Assembly: GCA_030407315.1 (NCBI GenBank)
Contig: JALQPE010001543.1
Location: 1-12,531 of the forward strand
Reading direction: 5' to 3'
From: Asparagopsis taxiformis
Taxonomy: Eukaryota; Rhodophyta; Florideophyceae; Bonnemaisoniales; Bonnemaisoniaceae
DNA: 12,531 nucleotides
The first letter of the stretch is position 1, and each line of letters opens with the position of its first letter. A program made the translations under genes and the position numbers. The notes under the pieces were generated by a model. That model was given only the letters and a program-made list of their open reading frames with translations. It was not told the DNA's origin and did not search any database. Below are positions 1 to 9,410 of the stretch, one piece after another.

Positions 1-809
1 CAGAATGCGGACTCGATTATTGCTCAAAGAGAAAGAAAAATGGCAGCGAATCAAGACGAAAACAAGAAATATTGGCCCAAAAGTTATCTTTTCATAATGA
101 GCAAGCCTTATTGCGATTATTTAACAAACCAGGAGCAGGATTGATGTTAAAGCTCATTTAGCTCCTCGTTTACGAAATGTGCTGGCATTACGCATCTTGT
201 ACGACACGGGCATGCGTCTTGGCGAATTGCTAGGACTACGACTAAAAGATTTCATTCCTTCAGCGGGCGGTAACCCGGCATAACCTTAATGTGCAGCGGA
301 ACACGATAATTTACACGACGATCGAATTGATCAGCCGTTGCAAAAACACTAGCTCGAAGGATCGCAATTGGTGAACAACTAGAAAAAAATATCGAGCATT
401 ACCTGTTTCTTCGTGCTGAAGTTCCGCACGTAGGATTTCAAGATGACGATTTCATACTGGTTAATCACCTTGCAGGCCCAAGGCAAGGTATGGCAATAAC
501 TCAATCATCCTTCCGTTCAGCGCTAGCAGTCTTAAAGCAACGCTTTCCGGCACTTCTCGGTATACATCCACACTTGTTGCGTCATGACTGGAACTATCGT
601 TTTTCCATTGAGGCGAATGATAGAGGATATTCAGAAGAGGAAGAACGCTCGATGCGCGAAGAACTGATGGGCTGGTGTGAGGGCTCTAGCATGTCGAAAT
701 TGTATAACAGACGACGTACTCAAAAAAAGCAGCAGAGGTTAGCTTAGGGATCGTCAACGATACCGCTAGACGCATTGCTAAAACTGCAAATATAGGGGAA
801 AACGCATGA
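1..809 (+). CDS. Tyrosine recombinase 1 of a multi-recombinase module (5' end outside window)
   Basis: A site-specific DNA recombinase of the phage-integrase fold, expected to cut and rejoin DNA through a tyrosine. The N-terminal part lies left of the window. Arm I is read in frame 2 as YDTGMRLGELLGL, with the catalytic Arg at 215-217. Arm II is HPHLLRHDWNYRF, with His 571-573 and Arg 580-582. It is followed by LMGW (Trp 673-675 in place of the usual His) and the probable nucleophile in SKLYNRRR (Tyr 703-705). At least three frame changes are needed, including near 94, near 155 and after 281. One frame stops at 747, but slipping at the seven-A run 722-728 continues as KKAAEVSLGIVNDTARR to a TGA at 807-809. 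That overlaps the next gene's ATG by four bases, so I prefer 809 as the true end. The arm II region resembles what I remember of GmtY-type recombinases; this is recall, not a search. Confidence 0.85.
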
Positions 810-2439
810 ATTCATTAAGGGAATCCATGAAAATTCGTCAACGGACCAGAGACTCTAAACAAGTTCGATCTCAGTCAGGTCCATGATCTGAACAATGACC
901 CTAGATTTCTTTTACAGATAATGGCTTTGAGTTTCACGGAATGTATAGCGTGAAGATGTCTGCTATCCAAGAGCATCTAGACCCAAGATTTTACGCGTGC
1001 TTCAAGAATGTATTACCCGATTGATTAAGAGCGGTGTTACAGCGATTATCGATCGGACCATTCCTATTTCTGCACTAAATATATATTTTAAAATAACTAA
1101 GACGAAAGACATTTACACTTGAATCCTTATTCATTCTTCATGAGAAGTGTCGTTCGCATGAGATCTCCCTCGGTACTTTGCTAATGTTCGAAGCATACTT
1201 AGGCAATGGCATAGGCAAGGCCTTCCTTATGTAGCCGACAATCTCATCGACCACCGAACAACTTAGAAACACCAAAACCAAACGTAAAAAAGGCTCTAGA
1301 GTCCGTTCTGATGACCCCACCGAAGGGTGGTATACCGATAAAGAATTCAACGAATTATTCAACAAGCTTGGAAAAGCTTTGAAGAAGGTAAGAATCTTTG
1401 TGGAACACTACCGCAATTCTGATGGGGGGCACAGTACGGTAGGCGTCCTTCCAAATGGCGCATTTAAAAATAGGAGACTTAAAAAGCCTTGGTGAGACCT
1501 TAAGCGTTTCCGGGCGACGTATTGAGTTTCCTGGTGCAAAGGATCGGAGTAGTAACGGGTTTCGAGAGTCAAAAAACTGAAGTACATTCCATTGGGAAGA
1601 TCTCTGGCGACTGTGTCAACTCTTAGCGGACCAATCAACTGCAAAATACGAAGAGCCACTGCAGCGCAAACTGACTAAAAACAAAGATTAATGCTGCCAC
1701 TTTTTCATTTAAAAAATGCATCGAAGATTGACAAAAAAATAAGAATACAGAGAAGATAGCCGCTTCCTTGACGAACTTGTGGCCTCAGAACTTCTACATT
1801 CTTCTCCCTTAGCTATTGGAGAATAATAAGAAGAGGACCTTCAGGAGGCAAAATCATGTCAGACAGAAACACTTGATGACTTGGTTCAAAGTATCTATCG
1901 ATTTCGTTATACCCGTGCCCGGCAACTGGCACGCATGGGGGTTCCGAGATCAGTCTTGTCACATTGGTTGGGGCATGAGGACGAAAGGTACTCGATGCAT
2001 ATTACGATGATCCTGCGGAACGTGCCAAAACATTAAACAACTACGTTGGCCCCCTTTTATCTCCGCTGGCACAAGCTTTTCAAGGAAAACTCCGAGACAG
2101 CGAAAAGTACGCCGAGCGAGGTGAAGATCCAACCTCCGCATCGAAGTTGATGGTCGAGAAGACAAAGGAGTAGGTACATGTGGTGAGCATGGTTTTGTTC
2201 CGCATCAGTCCCGATTCCTTGTTATCGTTGCACAAAGTTTCAACCCTGGGTATACGCGCCCTCACCAAGAAGTATTAGAGCGCCTACTAGAACGCCAACA
2301 ACTAGAAAACGACGTTCCGAGACCAGGTCAAAAACGCAGAATGCTGATACCTATACAGCTCGATAAAGACATCCAAGCAGTACGTGAAGTTATTAGTCTT
2401 TGCAAAGCCCGTAAACAAGTCTTGGAGTCTAAATTTTGA
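806..2439 (+). CDS. Tyrosine recombinase 2 (about 545 aa, Cys-containing C-terminal tail)
   Basis: Second site-specific recombinase of the module. The start is ATG 806, with AGGGGA at 794-799 as ribosome site; it overlaps the stop of recombinase 1. The N-terminal half reads, across frames, DNGFEFHGMYSVKMSAIQEH and later FANVRSILRQWHRQGLP. Arm I is TGRRPFQMAHLKIGDL, with the probable catalytic Arg at 1444-1446. Arm II is RFRYTRARQLARMG (Arg 1905-1907), then HWLGHEDE (His 1974-1976) and AYYDDP, whose Tyr at 2000-2002 is the likely nucleophile. A C-terminal tail holds CGEHGFC and, one frame over, PCYRCTKFQPW, which suggests a zinc-binding knuckle; it ends with HQEVLERLLERQ. The stop is TGA 2437-2439. 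More than ten frame changes are needed, but all expected segments appear in order and the length is normal for large integrases. It was probably intact in the organism. Confidence 0.82.
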
Positions 2440-4482
2440 CCAACCTGATTATATTCAAATCCCAGGCAAAGTTATCTGCTGAAAAAAACCTTGCAAGCTT
2501 TATTTCACTTGCACAGGAAGGGTCCAAACCTGGGAAATTACCCTAGTTACTCTTGGGAATCAGATCGCTGGGAACAATCTTGGTGGTGTTAGATTTCTAA
2601 ATCTCCACAGCCGAGGCTTACATCACACCAAGAGATTCGAGAAGAGCATTTACTATCAACTCCATACATCGATTTCGCAAAAGCGTATTACGTTATGACC
2701 AGCAGTTAAAGAAAACCAAAACCTTTCGACGCATCGTCTCAGCATTGCAGGCGCTAGAGGCTGCGATGATAGAACTCGATGGTCACGTAGATATCACTAA
2801 AGTATCCGCTCGCCACTTTGATGCCGCAGCAGACCTACTGACGTCGGAAGGATACGCTGATCGCCAAAGCATCGCCATTGAACTGAGTACTATCGCCCAT
2901 CGTTGGGCAGTTGGCACATTGCAATGGCAAACGTTAAATACTGGGAACACCCCTTCACCGGTAGCGAATCGAATGCAAAAATTGTAAAAAAGAAGGGTAT
3001 TTAGGTGAAAGCTACCAGACGAGGACGCTCTACTGGCACTAGCCGAAATATTCGCTAACGGCTACAGAGGAGAACAGGATGAGGAGGATATTTACATTAC
3101 GTGCGTTACAGCTCTGCTTCTATGTGCTCCATGCGCATCAATGAAGTCTTGCATTTCCGCACAGATCCCCTGCGTACAGAAGCAGATTCAGAGGGAATAA
3201 AGCAACTATACCTACACTACTGGGTACCCAAAAACACCAAGTTTGTTCGTAAAGAAATACCTTTAGTCATGGCTGAGCATGCTCCAGAAAGCAGTACAGC
3301 GATTGCTAAGAATCACTGAAGAATCTCGTAAACTCGCGAAATATACGAAAACTAATCCCCAGCGTTTTTACAGACACAAGATGTCCTGACGTTGCTGACG
3401 ACCAAATATTGACGCGGGTACAAGTCGCTCAAGCCATCGGGCTCAAAGAACCTTAAATCAACAGAAACTTTCATGTACCGCTTGACGGGCAGCTATAGCA
3501 TGAAAGGCTGGACACTAAATTCGCTTTGGCAACTAGTTCTGAAGGAACACCACCGTAAGAACCCATATTTTCCATACCAGACCGATCCGAGCGACTATAG
3601 ACCTTTAAAGATGTCAGAATCTCTGATGTGCTTCCGGTATCAACAACTATCAATAGCAATACAACAAGTCCTATTCTACTTGCCCCGCTGAATGACGATT
3701 TCTATCGTAAACGGCTGGAAAACAGAGATTTAAAACGAGGGAAAGCTATTGTAAATATGAGCCTGCTAAAAAAACACGGTTACGATGCGATAAAACTAAA
3801 TTCACACCAACTACGTCATTTTTTAATACTCTCGCTGAAGAAGCCGGGGTAAGCATTGAACAAATATCAGAATGGAGCACGCGGGCGTCCGTTAAACAAA
3901 CACGAATCTACATGCACCAAGACCCGGATCGCAAAGGCACAGAAAACTGCTGAAAAGCGCGGTCTGATATTAGAAGGAACAAAGCAGCCCGTTACCGAAG
4001 AAGAATACCAGATCATGAAGTTCGGCCGATTCATTACTACTCAATACGGAATAATGTACGCATGATTACACACTCACTCCGTGTAATAAGCACGCAGATT
4101 GCCTGGAGTGTTCAGAGTTATTGATGTGTAAAGGCCATAAACGATCAATCGATGCAATTCGTAAAGAACGTGATCACGTAGCAGAAAACCATGCAGCTTC
4201 GCAGGCAGAAATAGACGCAGGAAGACGTGTCGCAAGCCGATGGCACAAAACGCATACGCGGACACTAGCAAGGCTGAATCAACTAATTGATTTAATGACT
4301 GAACCATCTATTGAAATGGTAGCGCAATACAGATTGACGGAAAGAACTTTTCCCATGAAGCACGGATTTTGAATCAACACCCACTAAAACCGGTGATTAT
4401 TGATTCCATAGATATTTCTTTAGATTACAGCGAAGAAGTTGCCGCGTGCCTGGATATGCTTAGAGGAGAGGACTTTGTCTAA
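2436..4482 (+). CDS. Tyrosine recombinase 3 (about 680 aa, largest of the set, Cys/His C-terminal motif)
   Basis: Third recombinase. A TTG start at 2436 overlaps the preceding TGA (TTGA) and has GGAG at 2424-2427, so re-initiation after gene 2 is likely. It begins LTNLIIFKSQAKLSAEKNLA, followed by a helical core-binding region around 2620-2987. Arm I is MRINEVLHFRTDPL with Arg 3134-3136. Arm II is SHQLRH with His 3805-3807 and Arg 3814-3816. EEAGVSIEQISEWS follows (Trp 3873-3875 where His is usual), and RIYMHQDPD carries the probable nucleophile Tyr 3909-3911. Past the catalytic domain, CNKHADCLECSELLMCKGH (about 4081-4136) looks like a metal-binding motif, followed by a charged helical region and a C-terminus ending LRGEDFV. 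Size and layout recall TnpB of Tn554 and large GMT integrases. Several frame changes interrupt it. Confidence 0.82.
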
Positions 4483-4883
4483 AACAATAAAAACGAAATA
4501 GTCAGGATATTGCTGACATCATCCGAAAATGGCCCCTGACCAGAGTTGACCTGGAATAGCATATGTAAAGTCTCTGCTGCAGTGCTGGACTACGTGCCAA
4601 CACGTCAGGCTATTCAAAACAAGTCTATAATCAAGAATGCCTATAAAGCACGCAAAAAATCTGGACAAAGCCCGCCGAGATGCCTAGCAGATGTCCCTGT
4701 TCCAAAAAGTATTCCAGCAGCAGTTGAGAAAATTGCCGACTGGAAAGGGAGAATGCAGCTCTCAAAGCAGAAATTAATAAGCTGCATGAAGTCGCCCAAC
4801 TTTTTATACATAATTCTAGTCTTCACGGTCTTACTCCACAGCAACTGATGGCCCCAATGGTTGAGCAAGATCGTAGTAAATGA
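4475..4883 (+). CDS. Small recombinase accessory protein with predicted DNA-binding segment and coiled coil (TnpC/GmtX-like)
   Basis: About 135 residues closing the recombinase module. I chose TTG 4475, which overlaps the end of recombinase 3 (stop 4480-4482) and follows a GAGG Shine-Dalgarno at 4463-4466. The N-terminal half reads TWNSICKVSAAVLDYVPTRQ and then AIQNKSIIKNAYKARKK, a basic helical stretch that could bind DNA. The C-terminal half, one frame over, is a heptad-like helix, LERENAALKAEINKLHEVAQ, then LHGLTPQQLMAPMVEQDRSK before TGA 4881-4883. One frame change near 4510 and another near 4740 are required. Tn554 TnpC is a short accessory protein in the same position and steers orientation and efficiency of transposition. 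The GMT protein GmtX, as I remember it, has a similar Pro-(Ser/Thr)-Arg-Gln motif and helix. The role as a recombination cofactor is inferred from context. Confidence 0.68.
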
Positions 4884-5135
4884 TGTAAGAAAGCGCAGCT
4901 CAAAAGGTAAGCCAAGAGGGCTATGCAAGTACATCCAAATAAATAGGCGAACAAAAATGAAAGTCAGCACTTAGAACAAATCTAAAAGGGTAAAGAAAAG
5001 TCATGTGCGCCAACCATATTTTACTATAGTCGAATCAAAATCGTCGAGGCAGCTTAAAATCCAACCTTTTAGTACAAAGCTAGACTCAGAGCTATTGTTT
5101 AGCCAGTATTCAAAGGTGATTAAATACTGATTTCT
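4884..5135. other. Non-coding stretch after the recombinase module; possible element boundary
   Basis: No reading frame on either strand continues into this stretch in a convincing way, and no tRNA or tmRNA is visible. It separates the rightward recombinase module from a leftward gene cluster of ordinary chromosomal character. It is AT-rich with scattered short inverted repeats, the clearest at 5104-5129. In elements with several tyrosine recombinases, those genes sit near one end, so an attachment site could lie here. No direct repeat proving it is visible within the window. Confidence 0.4.
5104..5129. terminator. Inverted repeat between converging genes, possible terminator
   Basis: A perfect 7-bp inverted repeat, CAGTATT and AATACTG, with a 12-nt spacer, begins 6 bases past the stop of the leftward gene. 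On the + strand it is followed by a T-rich run (ATTTCTCTATTTTC). The stem is AT-rich and there is no clean T-tract, so the terminator call is weak. Confidence 0.3.
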
Positions 5136-5476
5136 CTATTTTCTTAATGTTTTCATCAAGTAAATAGGAATATTAACTTTGTCTTTGATTACAGCTTGTA
5201 TGTAACGCGCCCAAAAGCGATTGACTTCTAGTCCGATTGCTTTGCAACCAAGTTCACTAACAAGGCAATAGTTTCGGCATAGCTCTTCGGCAGCCTCGGC
5301 TGTTAAACCTGCATGATCTTTGGGGATGCTCAATTAATCCCCAAGCCCGATCGGTAGGTGCAATCAACTTTATTTCTTCGCGAAGTTCTATGATTCCGTA
5401 TTCGTTGAAAGCGCCAATGGGGTATACGTGAATAACGTTCCCACGAGTTTAACGTGATAGCTCCATGTGCTTTCAT
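5136..5476 (-). CDS. Small conserved-type protein, possible STAS-like domain, downstream of the GGDEF gene
   Basis: About 113 residues, not assigned to a named family. The start ATG at 5476 is preceded by AAAGGTGA, a good ribosome site. Across three frames it reads MKAHGAITLNSWERY, then GAFNEYGIIELREEIKLI, APTDRAWGLIEHP, and finally KDHAGLTAEAAEELCRNY and LGCKAIGLEVNRFW, ending TLRK. The alternation of short strands and helices, and the phrase 'AWGLIEHPKDHAGLT', remind me of STAS-like single-domain proteins, but no phosphorylation motif can be identified and I give no function. No signal peptide or membrane segment is seen. It lies 87 nt downstream of the diguanylate cyclase gene on the same strand, so the two may be co-transcribed and it may belong to the same signalling pathway; that part is inference. 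Confidence 0.6.
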
Positions 5477-5563
5477 TATTTCACCTTTACCAAGAAGCAA
5501 TATTAGATTGATTCTTGGGGCCACTTTTATCAGGTGGCAGGGGGATTTCTCTACAAACAATAT

Positions 5564-7303
5564 TTACCTGAATCTGCCGTGACCGTTAGTTTTCGTGGTT
5601 TCAGAAGAATACTCTACAACGCGGTTACGGCCTTCATTTTTAGCCTTATACAATGCTTTATCCGCTCGCCTCATAAGCGGTTCGATATCTTGTGCATCCT
5701 GATCTAAGGATGCTACACCTAGACTGCAGGTGACTCGTAGTTCTTGTCCGTCCGCAGTAAAAATCAATTCTGAAATACCCAGGCGAATTCTTTCCAAGAA
5801 ATCCAGCAACGAGTAGCTATGGTTTTCAGGCAGTATCAAACAGAACTCCTCTCCCCTAGCCTTATAATCATATCGGAACTGCGCATGCCCTAATAGATAT
5901 TTCGCTATTCCTACAAGCACCAATATCTCCCACATCATGTCCCACCTATCGTTGACGCTCTTAAAGTGGTCGATATCGAGCATGACAACAGAGAGTTTGT
6001 GTCCATACCGAACAGCACGATCTATTTTCCCTGTACTCGGCTCTCCAGATAGCGACGATAAACAAACCTGTTAACGGATCTCGACCGGAAAGCTCTTTAA
6101 TTTTAAATTCGCCTCTTTCAATTCGATTGTCCGCTCTTGACTTTTTGATCCAGATTTTCGGTTAGCTTTCTTAGCTCATTCACCATTACAGAAAAGTCTT
6201 CATTCAACTCCTTAGCTTCTTTCCAACCCTTTGCTGGCGGAGGTATTTCCAGTTCCTCCATGAGCTACCCGTTGAGTATGACGACGCAGTTTTTCCACTG
6301 GTTTTAGCAATATATAACGATAGAAGAATACCTGTTCACAATCGATAGAAATATCAAGAAAATCTCTGCTACATATATGTAGATCGAATCCGCCTAACCA
6401 TGCTGTTGACTTCTGCTTCATTTATTTTTGCGACTAACCCCCAATCTAGATCGTTCGGTATCTTGTCGATGCTAGAACAGGTGTTTCAGTATAATCAGGG
6501 GCATTTTGCATTATGATTTCTTTACCAAGTAGTGCCTGGGTGATAGGGGACATCCACCCGTTCTTTTGGTATCTGCCTTGTGAATGCAGCATCAAGATCA
6601 TACTTCAGCGGCGTGGCAAAAAGTGCATCTCCACTTTCATGCCGAACAGCAAGCACCCATTCTCCAGTCTTCCCTAAACCCGTGCGGTCCTTAACCAAGT
6701 CATTGATAAAATCCGTATAAAATGCCAACAAGACATACCCCACCAACTCGCTATTCAATACGAGAGGAGTTATGTTGGTGACAAGAGCTGTTTTTGATGT
6801 GCAACAGATTAATACTAGGTAGGCGTTTGCCTGAACATTTAGCTGCTTAAATAATGGACTAGAAGACGTTGATACCGCCCATTCTACCCATGTCATCAAA
6901 AATACTAATCCCGCAAATCACTTAAACCATCTGGCATCGTTTATAATTCGATCGATTTTTTCAGATGAAATCTACTTGTGTATCGTTCCATTTCTTAAGG
7001 CTGATACGCATCTGCGTGCGGCTAGAGACTAAACCAGTATAATTTCTTACACTCCGGTAGCGGCCAGCACACGTCTTTTTAGCGATCGAAGAGAGAGATG
7101 CCAGGTGATCAACCACGGCTTCTCTGTAATGACTCTCCCGAAATTTTATTCAGGTATTGGGTACCAACAAACAATGGAATTGCTGCTAGCAAAATAAGAT
7201 GGCTGAAAGCAAATGCTTGAGTTTCACTGGTACTTCTCGAACTTTTTAGCAATAGCAATCGATAAGTCAGTATAGCAGTGATGTCAGAGTGATCAACGCT
7301 CAC
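5564..7303 (-). CDS. Membrane sensor diguanylate cyclase (dCACHE-HAMP-GGDEF)
   Basis: Predicted to make cyclic di-GMP from GTP in response to an extracytoplasmic signal. Reading leftward across frames: an N-terminal membrane helix (HLILLAAIPLFVGTQYL); a dCACHE sensor region with SSRTQMRISLKKW, FDDMGRI and DRTGLGKTGEWVLAVRHESG; DWGLVAKINEAEV before a second membrane segment; a HAMP-like stretch (LKPVEKLRRHTQRVAHGG); a coiled coil (LRKLTENLDQKV); and the cyclase domain, beginning RDPLTGLFNRRYLESRV, then MLDIDHFKSVNDRW. The active-site loop reads GEEF at 5843-5854 and should be GGEEF with an indel. The inhibitory RxxD site cannot be judged because FRYDYKAR lies beside that indel. It ends normally at 5564. 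Total span is about 580 codons. The exact start is uncertain: no ATG with a good ribosome site is visible, and the upstream end may be off by tens of bases. Confidence 0.85.
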
Positions 7304-7490
7304 TCATTTACCTGACAGTGAATCGCGGCCAGTACTCTAGGCTCTCTCAAGCCGCTGGTTACATCTCCCCAAACCTCCCTGGCTGATCTCTCAGCACGAC
7401 ATGGGATCTCGATAGGCGCATCGCAAGATAGAGAAATAGTCATTCGCGCGGCTACGCCAGAAAATAAGCAAAACCTTTCATCTTCGTCAT
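7304..7490. other. Intergenic stretch, possible dispersed repeat
   Basis: This lies between the secreted-protein gene and the cyclase gene, both leftward. One - strand frame is open (IPCRAERSAREVWGDVTSG) but has no start or recognisable domain. That kind of translation is what dispersed palindromic intergenic repeats typically give. No repeat copy occurs elsewhere in the window to confirm it. The cyclase promoter should lie here, but I see no confident one. Confidence 0.3.
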
Positions 7491-7849
7491 TCAGACTGAA
7501 TTTTCTGACATGTACTTTGTCGATGTACTCGAACTAGAACACGCAAAAATACTTCCATCTTCCTGGTTCATCAGTATCGCCTTCTGATAACTATTTGCCG
7601 GAGGTACGAATTTCAAGTTGGCCCCTATAGGATCACTCCATGGTGCACAGCTGGATTTAGTTTTGCTGGTCGAGCAAACGGTTACTCGGCCCGAAATGTT
7701 CTCAATCTTCCATATAAAACCAGCTTGTGTGGTTCCTATTGCGGAGTAGTTTTGCTTTTGGGGGATGGGGTTTTCACCAGCGCCTGCTACCGAAGCTAGA
7801 AATAAGGCTGCCAAAATTGCAGACCGCCCGACTAAATCAAAATAGTCAT
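7491..7849 (-). CDS. Small secreted protein of unknown function
   Basis: About 120 residues with an N-terminal signal peptide: a hydrophobic core AILAALFLASVAGAGEN with a likely cleavage after AGA. The mature part begins NPIPQKQNYSAIG, continues GFIWKIENISGRVTVC, and has three cysteines (VCSTSKTKSSCAPW and FACSSSS), fitting a periplasmic or exported protein with perhaps one disulfide. It ends KYMSENSV at 7491. No family is recognised. The ATG at 7849 gives a signal peptide of normal length but needs one frameshift near 7835. An alternative GTG at 7903 has a better ribosome site (GGAGG, 7 nt upstream) but would put about 18 extra residues before the signal core. It is divergent from mgtE; no joint function is claimed. 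Confidence 0.6.
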
Positions 7850-7957
7850 AACAAAATATCCATAAAAAAACAGGTTAGGTCCTTGAGCAACGTCAAAGGT
7901 CACGTAATTTCCTCCGTATGACTGCCAGAAGGATGTTATAAAGATGATAGTAGATAA

Positions 7958-7980
7958 CTGAAATATCGACTAAATTTCAG
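7958..7980. repeat. Inverted repeat in the divergent promoter region before mgtE
   Basis: CTGAAAT and ATTTCAG form a perfect 7-bp dyad with 9 nt between. It sits between the leftward secreted-protein gene and mgtE, 46 bp before the mgtE start, so it could be an operator or a leader hairpin. The stretch is too short and unstructured for a Mg2+ riboswitch (M-box), which I looked for and did not see. Confidence 0.3.
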
Positions 7981-8025
7981 AGTGGAATGCATACACTTAC
8001 TCACAAATTGACAGACAGGATATCT

Positions 8026-9378
8026 ATGAGCGAGTTGATTCACCATTCACAGGAAACAGATGTTTCGATTCAGCAACTAATAGGTTGCATTGACGAGCAT
8101 GATAGAACCGAATAAAGCAGCAAACCGATGAACTCAGCGCAACAGATATCGCAGAAATAATCGCTGTACTGATTCCCACCCATCGTAGTGCTTTGTGGAA
8201 ATTACTGCCTGAAGATAAAACAAGGTGAAAATTCTCCCTCTACTGCGCGAAGGTGTTCGAGCTTCTGTGATGGAGGAGATGGAAGCCACTCAGCTGTGCA
8301 AGCGCAGTTGCGATAGATGTGACGATCTGGCAACGGTTATTGATGAATTTCCCATAGATGTTTCAGACTCTGTTATAGAATCGCTTGAAGAAGATCGTCG
8401 TAAAACGACTGGAATCTGTTCTTAATCTTAAAGAAGGGAGTGCCGGTCGATTGATGCGAACCGAAACGCTGAGTGTTCGTGAAAACATCGATTTTTCCGT
8501 TGTCCTGAGATGGTTGCGGCGTCATGAGAAACTCCCACCTTTTACTGATTCCATTATGGTCACCGATGATAAAGGAATTTATTTAGGGAAGGTGGCTCTG
8601 GCGGATGTGATTACCGGTCGACCAGATACCCTAGTGAAAGATGCGATGACTGGAATAGACGAGGCTATTCTTCACAGTGTTTCCGATCATGATGTAGCTC
8701 TACTTTTCGAAAAAACAGTCACTGATATCCATTCCTGTTATTGGAGAAAACCGGGAGCTTTTAGGCCGTATTACCATTGATGATGTGGTCACCGTTATCC
8801 GCCAGGAAGGAGATCAGGCATTACTGAAATCAGGCGGCGTCGCCTCTGAAGAAGATCTCTTCTCTCCGGTTATATCCAGCGCCAAACGAAGAGGCATATG
8901 GTTGGGTATTAATCTGCTCACGGTATTTGTGGCTGTCTGGGTACGGCTTGTTTGAAGAAGCTTTGGAACGATTGTTGCACTGGCAGTCTTGATGCGGTTA
9001 CCGCAAGCATGGGCGGGATCGCTGGTAGTCAGACGTTAACCCTGACAATCCGTGGCCTGGCTCTCAATCAGATTGCAGCAACTAATATCCCTTGGTTGCT
9101 CAGGAAAGAATTGGCCATTGGCGCGTTGAATGGGTTGGTTTGGGCCCTGTTCGTCGCTTTGGTATCTGGGATTTGGTTTAAAGATCCGTTGTTGGCTGGA
9201 TTATCGCAATTGCGCTTTTCATCACCTTTTTAGCAGCAGCTTTATCGGGGATGCTCGTGCCGCTGGTGTCTCAATAAATTAGGCATAGATCCAGCGCTTT
9301 CGGTGCAGTGATCTTGACCACGGTACCGATGTGATCGGATTCTTCAGTTTCTTAGTGTTGGCCTCGATTTCCTATTGA
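8026..9378 (+). CDS. mgtE: Mg2+ transporter MgtE
   Basis: Magnesium channel of the inner membrane, gated by cytoplasmic Mg2+. ATG 8026 follows AGGA at 8017-8020 with 5-nt spacing. Across frames it shows the helical N domain (DIAEIIAVLIPTHRSALWKL, then VIDEFPIDVSDSVIESLEED). Next is the CBS pair: SAGRLMRTETLSVREN with DSIMVTDDKGIYLGKVALAD, then VKDAMTGIDEAI with ELLGRITIDDVV. The five-helix pore follows: RRGIWLGINLLTVFVAVWV, ASMGGIAGSQTLTLTIRGLA, LRKELAIGALNGLVWALFVA, and the last helix with VTDVIGFFSF, whose Asp is the conserved pore carboxylate. The span is exactly 451 codons, the family's usual length, so frameshifts cancel, which argues for sequencing error in an intact gene. The loop reads GGIAGSQ where many members have GGNAGSQ; I recall the Ile form in other gammaproteobacteria. 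Confidence 0.93.
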
Positions 9379-9410
9379 ACGTCTAGGTGTATAGAGATGA
9401 GGGATAAAAA

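Noticed and set aside
1408..1659. Leftward 83-residue ORF
   Set aside because: The opposite strand carries recombinase 2 with its arm I arginine (TGRRPFQM), so this is a shadow.
1..4883. Recombinase genes as decayed pseudogenes, or programmed frameshifting
   Set aside because: The same density of breaks occurs in mgtE, marC, psiE and the LysR gene; catalytic residues and gene junctions are intact, and no slippery-site architecture recurs. Sequencing error fits better.
4641..4970. Leftward 109-residue hydrophobic ORF
   Set aside because: It is the shadow of the small recombinase partner, whose motif-bearing frames and overlapping start on the + strand are far more convincing.
7921..8025. Mg2+ riboswitch (M-box) before mgtE
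   Set aside because: Only about 105 nt separate the genes and a single 7-bp dyad is visible; the multi-helix M-box fold is absent.
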